DNA of 7,421 nt from Methanoregula sp. (GTDB lineage: Archaea > Halobacteriota > Methanomicrobia > Methanomicrobiales > Methanospirillaceae). Position 1 is the first letter of the stretch, and each line of letters starts with the position of its first letter. Shown piece after piece: positions 1 through 5,736 of this stretch. Position numbers and translations under genes: made by a program. The stretch is from positions 1-7,421 of the forward strand of contig PNBP01000095.1 in the NCBI GenBank assembly GCA_003136075.1, written 5' to 3'. A model generated the notes under the pieces. That model searched no databases and was not told the origin of the DNA. It saw only the letters and a list, made by a program, of their open reading frames with translations.

Positions 1-774
1 CATGCCAAAGAAGATCATGACAAACTTCGCTTTCTTCATGATCTCGACCGACTTCTTGATCGTATCCCGGGGAATACCGGCAACGGTTTCGGGGATATCA
101 AAGCCCCGGAGCACGGTTCGGAATGCATCGAAGAGCTCGTAGTCGTGTCCCTGGTCGAGCATGAGATGGACATCGGCAAGTTTCGCGGTGTCGGTCTCAC
201 GCGGGTCGATACTGAGAACAGTCCGCTGCATCTGTCCCTTCTGGGTGAAGTAGCCGCGGGGGAAGATCGAGTACCGGGAGGTGTGGCGAGGGTGGGCGTG
301 CATCGGGTTGCATCCCCAGAAGACCACGACATCGGCACGGTTCTTCGCTTCACCGAGCGTGCAGCTCGGGTACCCGTTGTCGAACATCGCCAGGAACGAG
401 GGGCCGTGGCAGATGGTCGCACAGTTGTCGAGCACGGCGCCGGCCTTCTCAGCAATCCGGCCGACCGCGCTCATGCCTTCGCAGTTGGTGGAGCCAAAGC
501 CGTAGATGAGGGGTTTCTTGGCTGCGAGCATTGTCTTTGCCATCCAGTCGATCGCCTCATCGTAGGGGATCTCCTTCATGGTACCGTCCGGCTGACGCTT
601 GCGTGGAAGCTTCGGGCGGGTGGGGTCGTTTGCGTGGTGGAAGAGGTTCGTCCCGATGATGCAGGCATTGTGCACCTCGAGAATCTTGGTTTCATCGTCG
701 GAAACGAGTACTTCGATATCATCACAGGATGACCCGCAGTACGGGCACCCGACACCTTTGATAAGTTTCGGCAT
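1..774 (-). CDS. fwdB: Formylmethanofuran dehydrogenase subunit B (catalytic Mo/W subunit), N-terminal 258 residues, cut by window edge
   Basis: Formate-dehydrogenase-like subunit of the cytoplasmic complex that reduces CO2 to formate with low-potential ferredoxin electrons; FwdA then condenses formate with methanofuran. I translated the minus strand from ATG 774. The N-terminus has a [4Fe-4S] motif, Cys10-x2-Cys13-x3-Cys17 with Cys38 as fourth ligand, followed by NxFHHANDPTRP-like family sequence. Cys122, in the context ATICHGPS, matches the metal-ligating Cys (Cys118 in the Methanothermobacter enzyme) of the bis-molybdopterin site. VVFWGCNPMHAHPRH (about 150-164) and SIDPRETDTAKLADVHL (about 189-205) are typical molybdopterin-oxidoreductase cofactor-binding segments. 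The family is about 430 residues, so the C-terminal 40 percent lies beyond position 1. The start is 2 nt after the fwdD stop with a G-rich ribosome-binding site inside the fwdD end, implying translational coupling. Whether the native metal is Mo (fmdB) or W (fwdB) cannot be told from this. Confidence 0.95.
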   Translation of the reverse strand, partial: MPKLIKGVGCPYCGSSCDDIEVLVSDDETKILEVHNACIIGTNLFHHANDPTRPKLPRKRQPDGTMKEIPYDEAIDWMAKTMLAAKKPLIYGFGSTNCEGMSAVGRIAEKAGAVLDNCATICHGPSFLAMFDNGYPSCTLGEAKNRADVVVFWGCNPMHAHPRHTSRYSIFPRGYFTQKGQMQRTVLSIDPRETDTAKLADVHLMLDQGHDYELFDAFRTVLRGFDIPETVAGIPRDTIKKSVEIMKKAKFVMIFFGM

Positions 775-776
775 AA

Positions 777-1187
777 TTATTGACCCCCTTTCCAGAGCCC
801 GACAGCACCCTGCACGAGCTGAAGGGCAGTTTTCAGGTTCTCCGTGGGAGCTGGTTCGATGGTGACCGGGAATCCGCTGTACTGCGGGGTGCCGGTGGAC
901 TGGGTCCGGGGCGGGACGACCTGGTTTGCCCAGACGCCCTGCCGAATGTGGGCAAGGCCCGGGGGCACGAACTGGGTCGCATAAATGGCTTTCACAATCA
1001 CAGTACCGCACTCACTGGTTACCCGAACATTGGTGTTCTTCCAGATGCCGGCTTTCTTCATGTCGTCAGGGTGCATCTCGCAGATCGAGCAGGCCTCGAA
1101 ATAATCGGGGTTGGTCTTGCCCTTCTCCATGGCAGCGCCTTCCTCAATGGAGCGCTGGGTGATCATATTTAGGTGAATTTTTGGCAT
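777..1187 (-). CDS. fwdD: Formylmethanofuran dehydrogenase subunit D (molybdopterin dinucleotide-binding subunit)
   Basis: Small subunit that completes the bis-molybdopterin-guanine-dinucleotide binding site together with FwdB; it corresponds to the C-terminal domain of formate dehydrogenases, encoded separately in methanogens. The 136-residue product (usual length about 130) begins MPKIHLNMITQRSIEEG and carries EACSICEMHPDDMKKAGI at about 31-48, a beta-barrel stretch (VRVTSECGTVIVKAIYATQF, 54-73) and the family-typical end WANQVVPP-T-STGTPQYSGFP (86-107). I chose ATG 1187: it lies 17 nt after the fwdG stop and is preceded by GGGGATGTGACT, a fair ribosome-binding site. A longer TTG start at 1208 would overlap the fwdG stop and adds seven residues without family resemblance. 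It lies between fwdG and fwdB in a tight operon. Confidence 0.93.
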   Translation of the reverse strand: MPKIHLNMITQRSIEEGAAMEKGKTNPDYFEACSICEMHPDDMKKAGIWKNTNVRVTSECGTVIVKAIYATQFVPPGLAHIRQGVWANQVVPPRTQSTGTPQYSGFPVTIEPAPTENLKTALQLVQGAVGLWKGGQ

Positions 1188-1204
1188 AGTCACATCCCCG
1201 GAAT

Positions 1205-1468
1205 TCAAACTATCCCGAGTGCACCGATCTCGCCCCGTCCGGAAAGGGTGATCACCTTGTACGGGCAGGCGCCGACACAGACACCGCAGCCGGCGCAGAG
1301 TTCTGTCTTCACATCAAGGCTGACCGATTTCCCGTCTAAGACGGTGTAAATCTTGTCTTTGGTCACCGGGTCGAGCGTATGGAGCTCGAGCGCATTCACC
1401 GGACAGGCAACCACGCAGTTGCCGCAGCCGGTACACCGGTTTATGTTTACATGTACTGAAAACGCCAT
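1205..1468 (-). CDS. fwdG: 2x[4Fe-4S] ferredoxin subunit of formylmethanofuran dehydrogenase (FwdG-like)
   Basis: Small electron-transfer subunit that feeds electrons into the FwdB active site. The 87-residue product has two full CxxCxxCxxxCP motifs: Cys12, 15, 18, 22 and Cys58, 61, 64, 68, each followed by Pro. About 35 residues between them form a short insertion. FwdG proteins are about 80 residues with exactly two clusters, whereas FwdF is a much larger polyferredoxin, so FwdG fits better. The start at ATG 1468 is preferred because GTGATG lies just upstream and the sequence MAFSVHVNINRCTGCG begins in the normal family way. An upstream ATG at 1513 adds 15 residues of unsupported sequence. 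It is the first gene of the operon fwdG-D-B. Family membership is certain; the exact subunit letter is inferred from size and gene order. Confidence 0.88.
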   Translation of the reverse strand: MAFSVHVNINRCTGCGNCVVACPVNALELHTLDPVTKDKIYTVLDGKSVSLDVKTELCAGCGVCVGACPYKVITLSGRGEIGALGIV

Positions 1469-1552
1469 GCACATCACAACAAAAGTTTTATGATTTTGAT
1501 CGTTATTCAACATTGTAATTAAATGTTATGAAAATGCTATTGTGTTAAGCAG

Positions 1553-1562
1553 TTTATATTAA
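1553..1562 (-). promoter_or_regulatory. TATA-like box for the fwdG-D-B operon
   Basis: Read on the minus strand the sequence is TTAATATAAA, with an A/T-rich stretch (AAATTT) just upstream where a BRE would sit. Archaeal transcription usually starts about 25 nt downstream of the TATA centre, here near 1532, which would leave a leader of about 65 nt before ATG 1468. A second TATA-like string (TTTATATG, minus strand, 1620-1627) lies further upstream. This is pattern matching only. Confidence 0.4.
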
Positions 1563-1630
1563 CCAAATTTTCTTTTCTAAAAAATCCATTAATCTACGCC
1601 GGCTGTGTAACGGGTTCCACATATAAAACC

Positions 1631-1650
1631 TTCAATTGAAAATAAAAAAA
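1631..1650 (-). terminator. T-rich archaeal terminator candidate after the DsrE-fusion gene
   Basis: About 45 nt past the stop at 1696, the minus strand reads T7-A-T4-C and then the 10-nt palindrome TTCAATTGAA (1631-1640). Archaeal RNA polymerase terminates at T-runs on the non-template strand, so this would separate the DsrE-fusion transcript from the fwd operon. No strong GC hairpin precedes it, so readthrough into fwdG remains possible. Confidence 0.4.
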
Positions 1651-1695
1651 TGCATACCTTCTGTGATTGGAACGGTGTTTCAGTCTAATATTTCT

Positions 1696-2940
1696 TCAAA
1701 AAAACAAAATTCGCTGGTGGTTTGCTAAAACTCCCCGGGGTGGGGAGAACAGAAGTTTTGTCAGTTCATTCGAGCCGATATCAAGAACCGCATTGAATTT
1801 CCTGTTTTTCTGGATAGTGCGTATATGGAATGAAGGCTGGTATGCATAGAGTTCAAGATTTTCATTTCCTCCGGCAGAATCAAGAACTTCCTGAATATTA
1901 AAAAAGATATCATCGGGCTCGGCATTGTGAATCCCTGTCAGCGAGTAGATCCCATTCTCTAAAAAAATTACCCGGGTTGCTATGCCGTGGTGTGCACAGG
2001 CAATAGCAAAAGATAATCCTCCAAACGCACGTTCCGTACTATAGGGGGTATGGGTAATCAGGATGACCAGCGATGGCGGGGTCGACTCATTTTTACTCCA
2101 TACATCCCGTCCTGTTTCCTGATCCTTTGAGATAGTAATTATCCCAACCGATTCTCCCAAAATACAATGACTGCGCCGGAACCGGTCGACAATAACATTG
2201 AGGTTGCGGATTTTGCATGGTTCAATAGTACAGGTTGATATAATCGAACCTTTACCATCATCCCATGTGTTATAGCCTCGTGCGGCAGCACTCTGCCCGC
2301 ATGCAATCATCAGGAGCGGGAGATTGTTCTTCCGTGCAAGATCCGCCAAATCCTGGAAACCGGCACCAATATTGATGAACTCAACGGGATTCTGGTTACT
2401 ATGGGTGATATGGATCCCGTCAAGGTACGCATAAATCTCCGGGGCCATCATCTCTCCGACAGCTGTTTGGAGGCAGGTCAGGGAATTCTGGCACGACCGG
2501 TTCATGTACGGAGAGGAAACCTGAAAATATCCCAGGTTTTTTTCATCAGGATCCATCTGTCTGCAGACCCGAATGATCTCGTTCCAGAATGAATCTGTAT
2601 CTGTTTCTTCAGTCCCCCTCTGATCAAGGATCTGTTCGGGAAATTTCATCTTCAGCGAAGAAACCGATAATCCCCGAAGGTCGAGTTCCCTGCGCTCACA
2701 GACCAGCCGTACCGAGGGAAGTGACAGGATGATGTCCCAAGTATTTCGCGTTTCCTCCTCATGGAGGCTGTATAAGGCATCACCGGTGATAAAAAACGTA
2801 AACAGCGGTTTTATTTCCCGGGACGGGTGGCGCAGGGCGTCGGGATGGAGGTTTACAAAGAAATATTTCAGGGATTCTGCGAGCCAGGACAAGCGTTCAG
2901 CGCTCAGGGTTTCACTAAAAAGAAACGTGTTGGATGTCAT
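1696..2940 (-). CDS. Three-module DsrE/DsrE/TusC-type sulfur-relay fusion protein
   Basis: A 414-residue soluble protein without signal peptide or membrane helices. I read three DsrE-fold modules. Module 1 (about 45-130): FFITGDALYSLH, then VRLVCERRELDLRGLS, with Cys81 near the position of the sulfur-carrying Cys of TusD/DsrE. Module 2 (about 135-260): IYAYLDGIHI, then GFQDLADLARKNNLPLLMIA-CGQSAAARGY, a near-classical DsrE active-site segment with Cys214. Module 3 (about 288-414): LVILITHTPYSTERAFGGLS, then VIFLENGIYSL, and a C-terminus RILFF, which matches the layout and the hydrophobic end of TusC/DsrF. Its active-site position reads LYAYQPS, so the Cys is missing. In bacteria TusBCD or DsrEFH are separate chains that pass persulfide sulfur. 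The gene lies upstream of the fwd operon on the same strand, so a role in sulfur handling for Fwd is a hypothesis. The ATG at 2940 has only a weak, distant GAGAG upstream. Domain calls come from motif reading without an alignment. Confidence 0.75.
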   Translation of the reverse strand: MTSNTFLFSETLSAERLSWLAESLKYFFVNLHPDALRHPSREIKPLFTFFITGDALYSLHEEETRNTWDIILSLPSVRLVCERRELDLRGLSVSSLKMKFPEQILDQRGTEETDTDSFWNEIIRVCRQMDPDEKNLGYFQVSSPYMNRSCQNSLTCLQTAVGEMMAPEIYAYLDGIHITHSNQNPVEFINIGAGFQDLADLARKNNLPLLMIACGQSAAARGYNTWDDGKGSIISTCTIEPCKIRNLNVIVDRFRRSHCILGESVGIITISKDQETGRDVWSKNESTPPSLVILITHTPYSTERAFGGLSFAIACAHHGIATRVIFLENGIYSLTGIHNAEPDDIFFNIQEVLDSAGGNENLELYAYQPSFHIRTIQKNRKFNAVLDIGSNELTKLLFSPPRGVLANHQRILFF

Positions 2941-3207
2941 GGGCAGAAATCTCTCAATGATAATCCATTTTTTCTTAAGGTAATTATTTTTTGGCTTTAT
3001 TGAATCCCCAAATCCTTGAAACTGCGGTTTTTATTGTGTTAGATGAGAGTATCTTGGAGTTTAATGAGGGGGTTCCAACAGAGCCTGAATTGCGAATATT
3101 TTCCTGCATCTTGTATACTTGCATGAAAAGAACTGTCCCATACCATTTCTCATTCAATGGCACAAAAATTAAAATACAACGAGCAAGATGTATGCATGGT
3201 GAATACT
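2941..3207. other. Divergent spacer between DsrE-fusion gene and molbindin
   Basis: About 267 bp separate the two divergent starts. The end next to the DsrE-fusion gene is A/T-rich (2960-3000) and could hold its promoter. The end next to molbindin has a TATA-like AAAATTAAAATA at 3166-3177. The middle (about 3000-3160) contains an open plus-strand frame from a TTG at 2991, but it lacks a good ribosome-binding site, runs into the molbindin gene in another frame and resembles nothing I know. I do not call a gene here. Confidence 0.5.
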
Positions 3208-3417
3208 ATGAAGATCAGTGCACGAAATCAGATCCCAGGGACCGTGAAGATGATTAAGAAAGGGCCGGTGAGCACGGAAGTTGTTATATCAATTGCCGGT
3301 GGCAACGAAATTGTCTCATCCATCACCACCCACTCTGCAGAAAAAATGAATCTGCGGGAAGGATCGAAGGTCTACGCGATCGTTAAGGCCTCCGAAGTGA
3401 TGGTAGGGATTGACTAA
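3208..3417 (+). CDS. Molbindin (stand-alone Mop/TOBE-domain molybdate/tungstate-binding protein)
   Basis: A 69-residue single-Mop-domain protein. Members of this family form hexamers that bind several molybdate or tungstate ions at subunit interfaces and act as an intracellular buffer or store. The hallmark opening MKISARNQIPGTVKMIKKG, the central ITTHSAEKMNLREGSKVYAI and the ending VKASEVMVGID are textbook for the family; the SARN (4-7) and KAS (60-62) motifs are the ones associated with oxyanion binding. I chose ATG 3208 because the family starts exactly at MKIS and because GGTGA (3198-3202) precedes it by five bases. An in-frame ATG at 3157 would add 17 unrelated residues. Its position near a Mo/W enzyme operon and a molybdate importer fits metal homeostasis. 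It is convergent with the 94-residue gene to its right. Confidence 0.92.
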   Translation: MKISARNQIPGTVKMIKKGPVSTEVVISIAGGNEIVSSITTHSAEKMNLREGSKVYAIVKASEVMVGID

Positions 3418-3434
3418 TCTTCTCTCTTTTTAAA
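3418..3434 (+). terminator. Pyrimidine/T-rich terminator candidate after molbindin
   Basis: Directly after the TAA stop comes TCTTCTCTCTTTTTAAAA, a pyrimidine tract ending in T5, in the 30-bp gap between two convergent genes. On the other strand the gap also contains a short TATTTT run, so it may stop transcription from both sides. No hairpin is seen. Confidence 0.35.
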
Positions 3435-3447
3435 ATACGGGTGTTTA

Positions 3448-3732
3448 TTAGAACCGGGTCGCGAGCAGGGCATCGAGATATTCAGCGGCATATGCAGGTT
3501 GGTCGGGACTGAACCATACCTCAATTTCTTCTTGGCCGGGCAGGCAATGGATCTCGAGGAGACCATATTTATGGATCATATGTACCGGACCGGACGCAGT
3601 CTCCCGGATATACAATTCCTCTGATCCTAAAAACGCCTGGATATCATCCCCGGTTACCGGGCGGGAAAGACGGTATATCCGTCGCTTCCACCCCGGGAAG
3701 GGAGGAACAGGATCCAGAAAGGTCTTTGACAT
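3448..3732 (-). CDS. Unrecognised 94-residue soluble protein
   Basis: I do not recognise this family. The product starts MSKTFLDPVPPFPGWKRRIY, is aromatic- and Pro-rich at the N-terminus, has no membrane segment, and contains a likely beta-hairpin region around HKYGLLEIHCLPGQEEIEVWF (54-74) with one Cys (63). The C-terminus is a probable amphipathic helix (AYAAEYLDALLATRF). Support for a real gene: a GTGAG ribosome-binding site just before ATG 3732, codon use like neighbouring genes, a tight convergent arrangement with molbindin (30-bp gap), and an A/T-rich promoter-like region upstream (TAAATAAAAAA on the minus strand, 3748-3758). No function can be given; proximity to molbindin is the only contextual hint. 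Confidence 0.7.
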   Translation of the reverse strand: MSKTFLDPVPPFPGWKRRIYRLSRPVTGDDIQAFLGSEELYIRETASGPVHMIHKYGLLEIHCLPGQEEIEVWFSPDQPAYAAEYLDALLATRF

Positions 3733-3927
3733 AATCTCACGGCTGTTTTTTTATTTACTATTCCGGGGTCTTCTATCATAAATGATTGCTGAAAAAAATT
3801 TCTTTTCCGGATATTTAATCGAAAGTGCTGATAAATTGTAAATTATTTTATGTTAATTTTTTTAAAAAATTAATCAAATCACAATAACTTAAAATAGTCT
3901 TCCATCCCATGGATCTTGTGATATACC
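3733..3927. promoter_or_regulatory. AT-rich divergent promoter region with a perfect palindrome
   Basis: A 195-bp strongly A/T-rich spacer between divergent genes. It holds a TATA-like TAAATAAAAAA for the minus-strand gene (3748-3758) and ACTTAAAATA for the plus-strand gene (3887-3896, about 32 nt before ATG 3928). Positions 3853-3873 form a perfect inverted repeat with 10-bp arms (TTAATTTTTT and AAAAAATTAA) around a single central T. The palindrome could be an operator or only a low-complexity A/T tract. Confidence 0.45.
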
Positions 3928-4341
3928 ATGGGTTCAGCACAGGATGTTATGCAAACCTTTACCTGTATGGATATACGGGCAGCATTCTCAGAATACGACG
4001 GGTGGAAATGTTCACTGGACGCAGACCGGAATCATTGCGGCATCCTTTACCAGATCTCGCGACAAATAGACTGGAAAAAGGAATCTGCTGTGTTGCTGGT
4101 TGTGTTTGATACCAGCATGATCCCAGAGGGTATCTCTCAGCTCTCTGCAATAAAAGGTGAAAACCGGGAACACATAAAAAAATACCTGCTCGTCCCGCAG
4201 AACACCGACGTATCAGCGGTACCTTCCGATATCCGGATCATGTTCATGCACGCATTCGGGTTTGTGGAAGGCAGGCTTGTCTGGCTCACCAAAAAGAAAA
4301 ATGCCGTTCGTTATCCAGTCTGCACACCGGCATCTGCATGA
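3928..4341 (+). CDS. Unrecognised 137-residue protein, first gene of a small cluster
   Basis: I do not recognise the family. The product looks like a soluble alpha/beta protein: hydrophobic strand-like segments at HCGILYQIS (36-44), SAVLLVVFD (53-61), KKYLLVP (84-90) and IRIMFMHAFGFVEGRLVWL (102-120), with charged helical stretches between. It has four Cys (13, 28, 37, 132), not in a metal-binding pattern. ATG 3928 is chosen because GTGAT lies five bases upstream and a TATA-like box sits about 32 nt upstream. A different-frame ATG at 3909 opens only a short frame. Its stop overlaps the start of the next small gene (ATGA at 4338-4341), so the two are probably co-translated. Confidence 0.7.
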   Translation: MGSAQDVMQTFTCMDIRAAFSEYDGWKCSLDADRNHCGILYQISRQIDWKKESAVLLVVFDTSMIPEGISQLSAIKGENREHIKKYLLVPQNTDVSAVPSDIRIMFMHAFGFVEGRLVWLTKKKNAVRYPVCTPASA

Positions 4342-4460
4342 TGAGAACAGGAACGGGTCTGACCATGGCAGCGCATTGGAAAAAAACTCTTATCGCTCTG
4401 TCCTTGGTTGCATGTATACTGGCACTGGGACTCTTTGCCAGTCTCACTATCATTACCTGA
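4338..4460 (+). CDS. 40-residue single-helix membrane peptide
   Basis: A very small frame starting MMRTGTGLTMAAHWKKTL and continuing into about 22 hydrophobic residues (from IALSLVACILALGLF to SLTIIT), one likely transmembrane helix with a basic stretch (HWKK) before it, consistent with an N-in orientation. It overlaps the preceding gene by ATGA, the classical signal of translational coupling, and is followed 46 nt later by a membrane hydrolase gene. An internal Met (residue 10) could be an alternative start. Cys26 lies inside the helix; because of its length and lack of further sequence this is not a convincing lipobox protein. The function is unknown; membrane anchor or partner peptide for a neighbour is a guess. 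Confidence is limited by its shortness. Confidence 0.5.
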   Translation: MMRTGTGLTMAAHWKKTLIALSLVACILALGLFASLTIIT

Positions 4461-4506
4461 CCACGACCCCTTAACAATCAATTACACTATTACGGCAGAC
4501 ATTATC

Positions 4507-5229
4507 ATGATCACACGGCACCACATTGCTCTTGCACTGGGAAGCATGCTCATCCTTTACTTCCCGCTCGTATCCACAAATCTGTGGGCGCTCCCGGTCA
4601 TTGCTCTGGGGGTCTGCATGGGTGCGGTCCTGCCTGACATCCAGATGAAAAAACCAAAAACATTTCGGACACTGTCTCTTGCATGGATCATCATCCATGT
4701 ATTCAAAAAGACCGTGCTTAAGGTCTACCTCTTCTTGTACCGGCATATCTCCGGGTTTTCCCCTCAATCTGAAGACAAGCGGTTAACCCATTCTCTGCCG
4801 GGATTGTTTCTGATCTCCGGACTGTTTGGATCCATTATTATTCTGCTCTCGTTCCTCTTCCCGCAGGTTGCCGGAACGTATTACATCAAAGCCCTCCTTG
4901 CCGGTGTCATTCTTGGGGTCCTGTTCCATCTCACAGAAGATATCTGCACAAAAAAGGGAATGTATCTCCTGTACCCGTTTGATGAAACATACCGGATATC
5001 CGGAAGCATACGGTCCTGTAACAAGGAGGACTGCCGTATCCGCCGATTCCATATCCTGATTTGTACGGCTGTTGTGGCGGTTATCGTGGTAAACATTGAG
5101 ATAGCCTGCCCTGACTCATTGAAATGGATGGTAAGCGTTGCTGCACTTGCAATCTGTATGGTGCTGATGATCTGGAATTCCGATGTCGCGATCGATGGGC
5201 CATCGGACGTGCATGAACATGCAGCTTGA
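4507..5229 (+). CDS. Membrane-bound metal-dependent hydrolase, DUF457/YdjM-like
   Basis: A 240-residue integral membrane protein with about five to six hydrophobic segments (roughly 8-26, 28-42, 55-75, 96-120, 126-142, and 182-222 as one or two). The DUF457 layout is recognisable: His5-His6 in the opening ITRHHIALALG, LPD with Asp44, THSLPG with His95, and HLTEDICTKKGMYLLYPF with His141, Asp145 and Gly151. These His and Asp residues are the presumed metal ligands, though no reaction is firmly established for archaeal members. It carries an inserted soluble stretch, RSCNKEDCRIRR (169-180). I start at ATG 4507 since MITRHHIALA is the usual family start; an in-frame ATG at 4408 would overlap the small peptide gene. 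No clear ribosome-binding site is seen. It is probably co-transcribed with the two genes before it. Confidence 0.8.
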   Translation: MITRHHIALALGSMLILYFPLVSTNLWALPVIALGVCMGAVLPDIQMKKPKTFRTLSLAWIIIHVFKKTVLKVYLFLYRHISGFSPQSEDKRLTHSLPGLFLISGLFGSIIILLSFLFPQVAGTYYIKALLAGVILGVLFHLTEDICTKKGMYLLYPFDETYRISGSIRSCNKEDCRIRRFHILICTAVVAVIVVNIEIACPDSLKWMVSVAALAICMVLMIWNSDVAIDGPSDVHEHAA

Positions 5230-5235
5230 TCCCGG

Positions 5236-5247
5236 ATGAATATTCAT
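5236..5247. repeat. 12-nt perfect palindrome just after the membrane hydrolase gene
   Basis: ATGAATATTCAT begins seven bases after the TGA stop ending at 5229. It is too short and A/T-rich to form a stable hairpin and no T-run follows directly, so its role as a terminator is doubtful. Confidence 0.3.
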
Positions 5248-5563
5248 TCTCTGGTGAATTCCTCATCAATAATCCGTAGTGAGAATGATATCATCAATCA
5301 TGAGAGATATTAGAGGTTTTCTAAAAAAAGCTAATCCATCTAAAATTATTGATATGAATGACGAAGGAATGTATATTCCTTTATTTAGCCCCCGCTGGGA
5401 ATTACCCTTCAGCCAGCCTCTGGATGTGCGTTTTTTTAGCGAAATTCCAAAGAGACGATGAGACCGAATAAAAATGGCCCTTCGCTGATCAGTATGGGTG
5501 TGTGAATAATCAGAGAAATCATGCATGGGGGGGGCTGTTGTTCCAAAAAGGCCTCCTGTGCGA

Positions 5564-5583
5564 CGGATCGGTGACCAGATCCG
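5564..5583. repeat. Short hairpin CGGATC / GATCCG
   Basis: Perfect 6-bp arms enclose the loop GGTGACCA. It is locally more G/C-rich than its surroundings and may belong to a structured RNA or be chance. Confidence 0.3.
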
Positions 5584-5736
5584 AGAAAGGTAGGTCCACT
5601 TCGTTACAAGGGTGAACAGTAACAGACTATTGCTTTATTCTGCCCACACAAAATAGCGAGGATGATTTTTTCCATTAGACCACGCTTACTATAAGGTCAC
5701 TTTCTACCAGTTTTTTTAATTCACGCTTATTACATT

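Larger units (their letters stand above)
5230..5736. other. 507-bp region without convincing gene
   Basis: This A/T-rich stretch lies between the 3' ends of two convergent units. A plus-strand frame from GTG 5279 to 5461 is open for 60 codons, but its A/T-rich codon use differs from the neighbours and no ribosome-binding site is seen. Visible elements: a 12-nt palindrome ATGAATATTCAT (5236-5247) just after the hydrolase gene, an inverted repeat AAGGAAT-GTAT-ATTCCTT (5364-5381), a G8 run (5527-5534), a hairpin CGGATC/GATCCG with an 8-nt loop (5564-5583), and GTTAC/GTAAC arms (5603-5623). No tRNA, CRISPR repeat or transposase could be recognised. It may hold decayed coding DNA or a small RNA. 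Confidence 0.5.

Noticed and set aside
145..732. Long open plus-strand frame of 195 codons opposite fwdB
   Set aside because: It is an antisense shadow of the G/C-biased codons of fwdB, which has clear family motifs on the minus strand.
1613..1630. TATA-like sequence readable on both strands between the DsrE-fusion and fwdG genes
   Set aside because: It is further from fwdG than the better TTAATATAAA box and there is no plus-strand gene for it to serve.
2991..3257. Open plus-strand frame of 88 codons upstream of and overlapping molbindin
   Set aside because: It starts at TTG without a ribosome-binding site, runs into the well-supported molbindin gene in another frame, and its product resembles no family.
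5279..5461. Open plus-strand frame of 60 codons in the long spacer
   Set aside because: GTG start without ribosome-binding site, A/T-rich codons unlike the neighbours, no recognisable motif. Possibly a decayed fragment, but not supportable as a gene.
5266..5526. Open minus-strand frame of 86 codons in the same spacer
   Set aside because: Its start is preceded by a run of C on that strand, the opposite of a ribosome-binding site, and the sequence looks random.
5560..5640. Possible tRNA or C/D box RNA in the hairpin-bearing part of the spacer
   Set aside because: No T-loop consensus, no cloverleaf and no paired C and D boxes could be found; only short isolated stems are visible.
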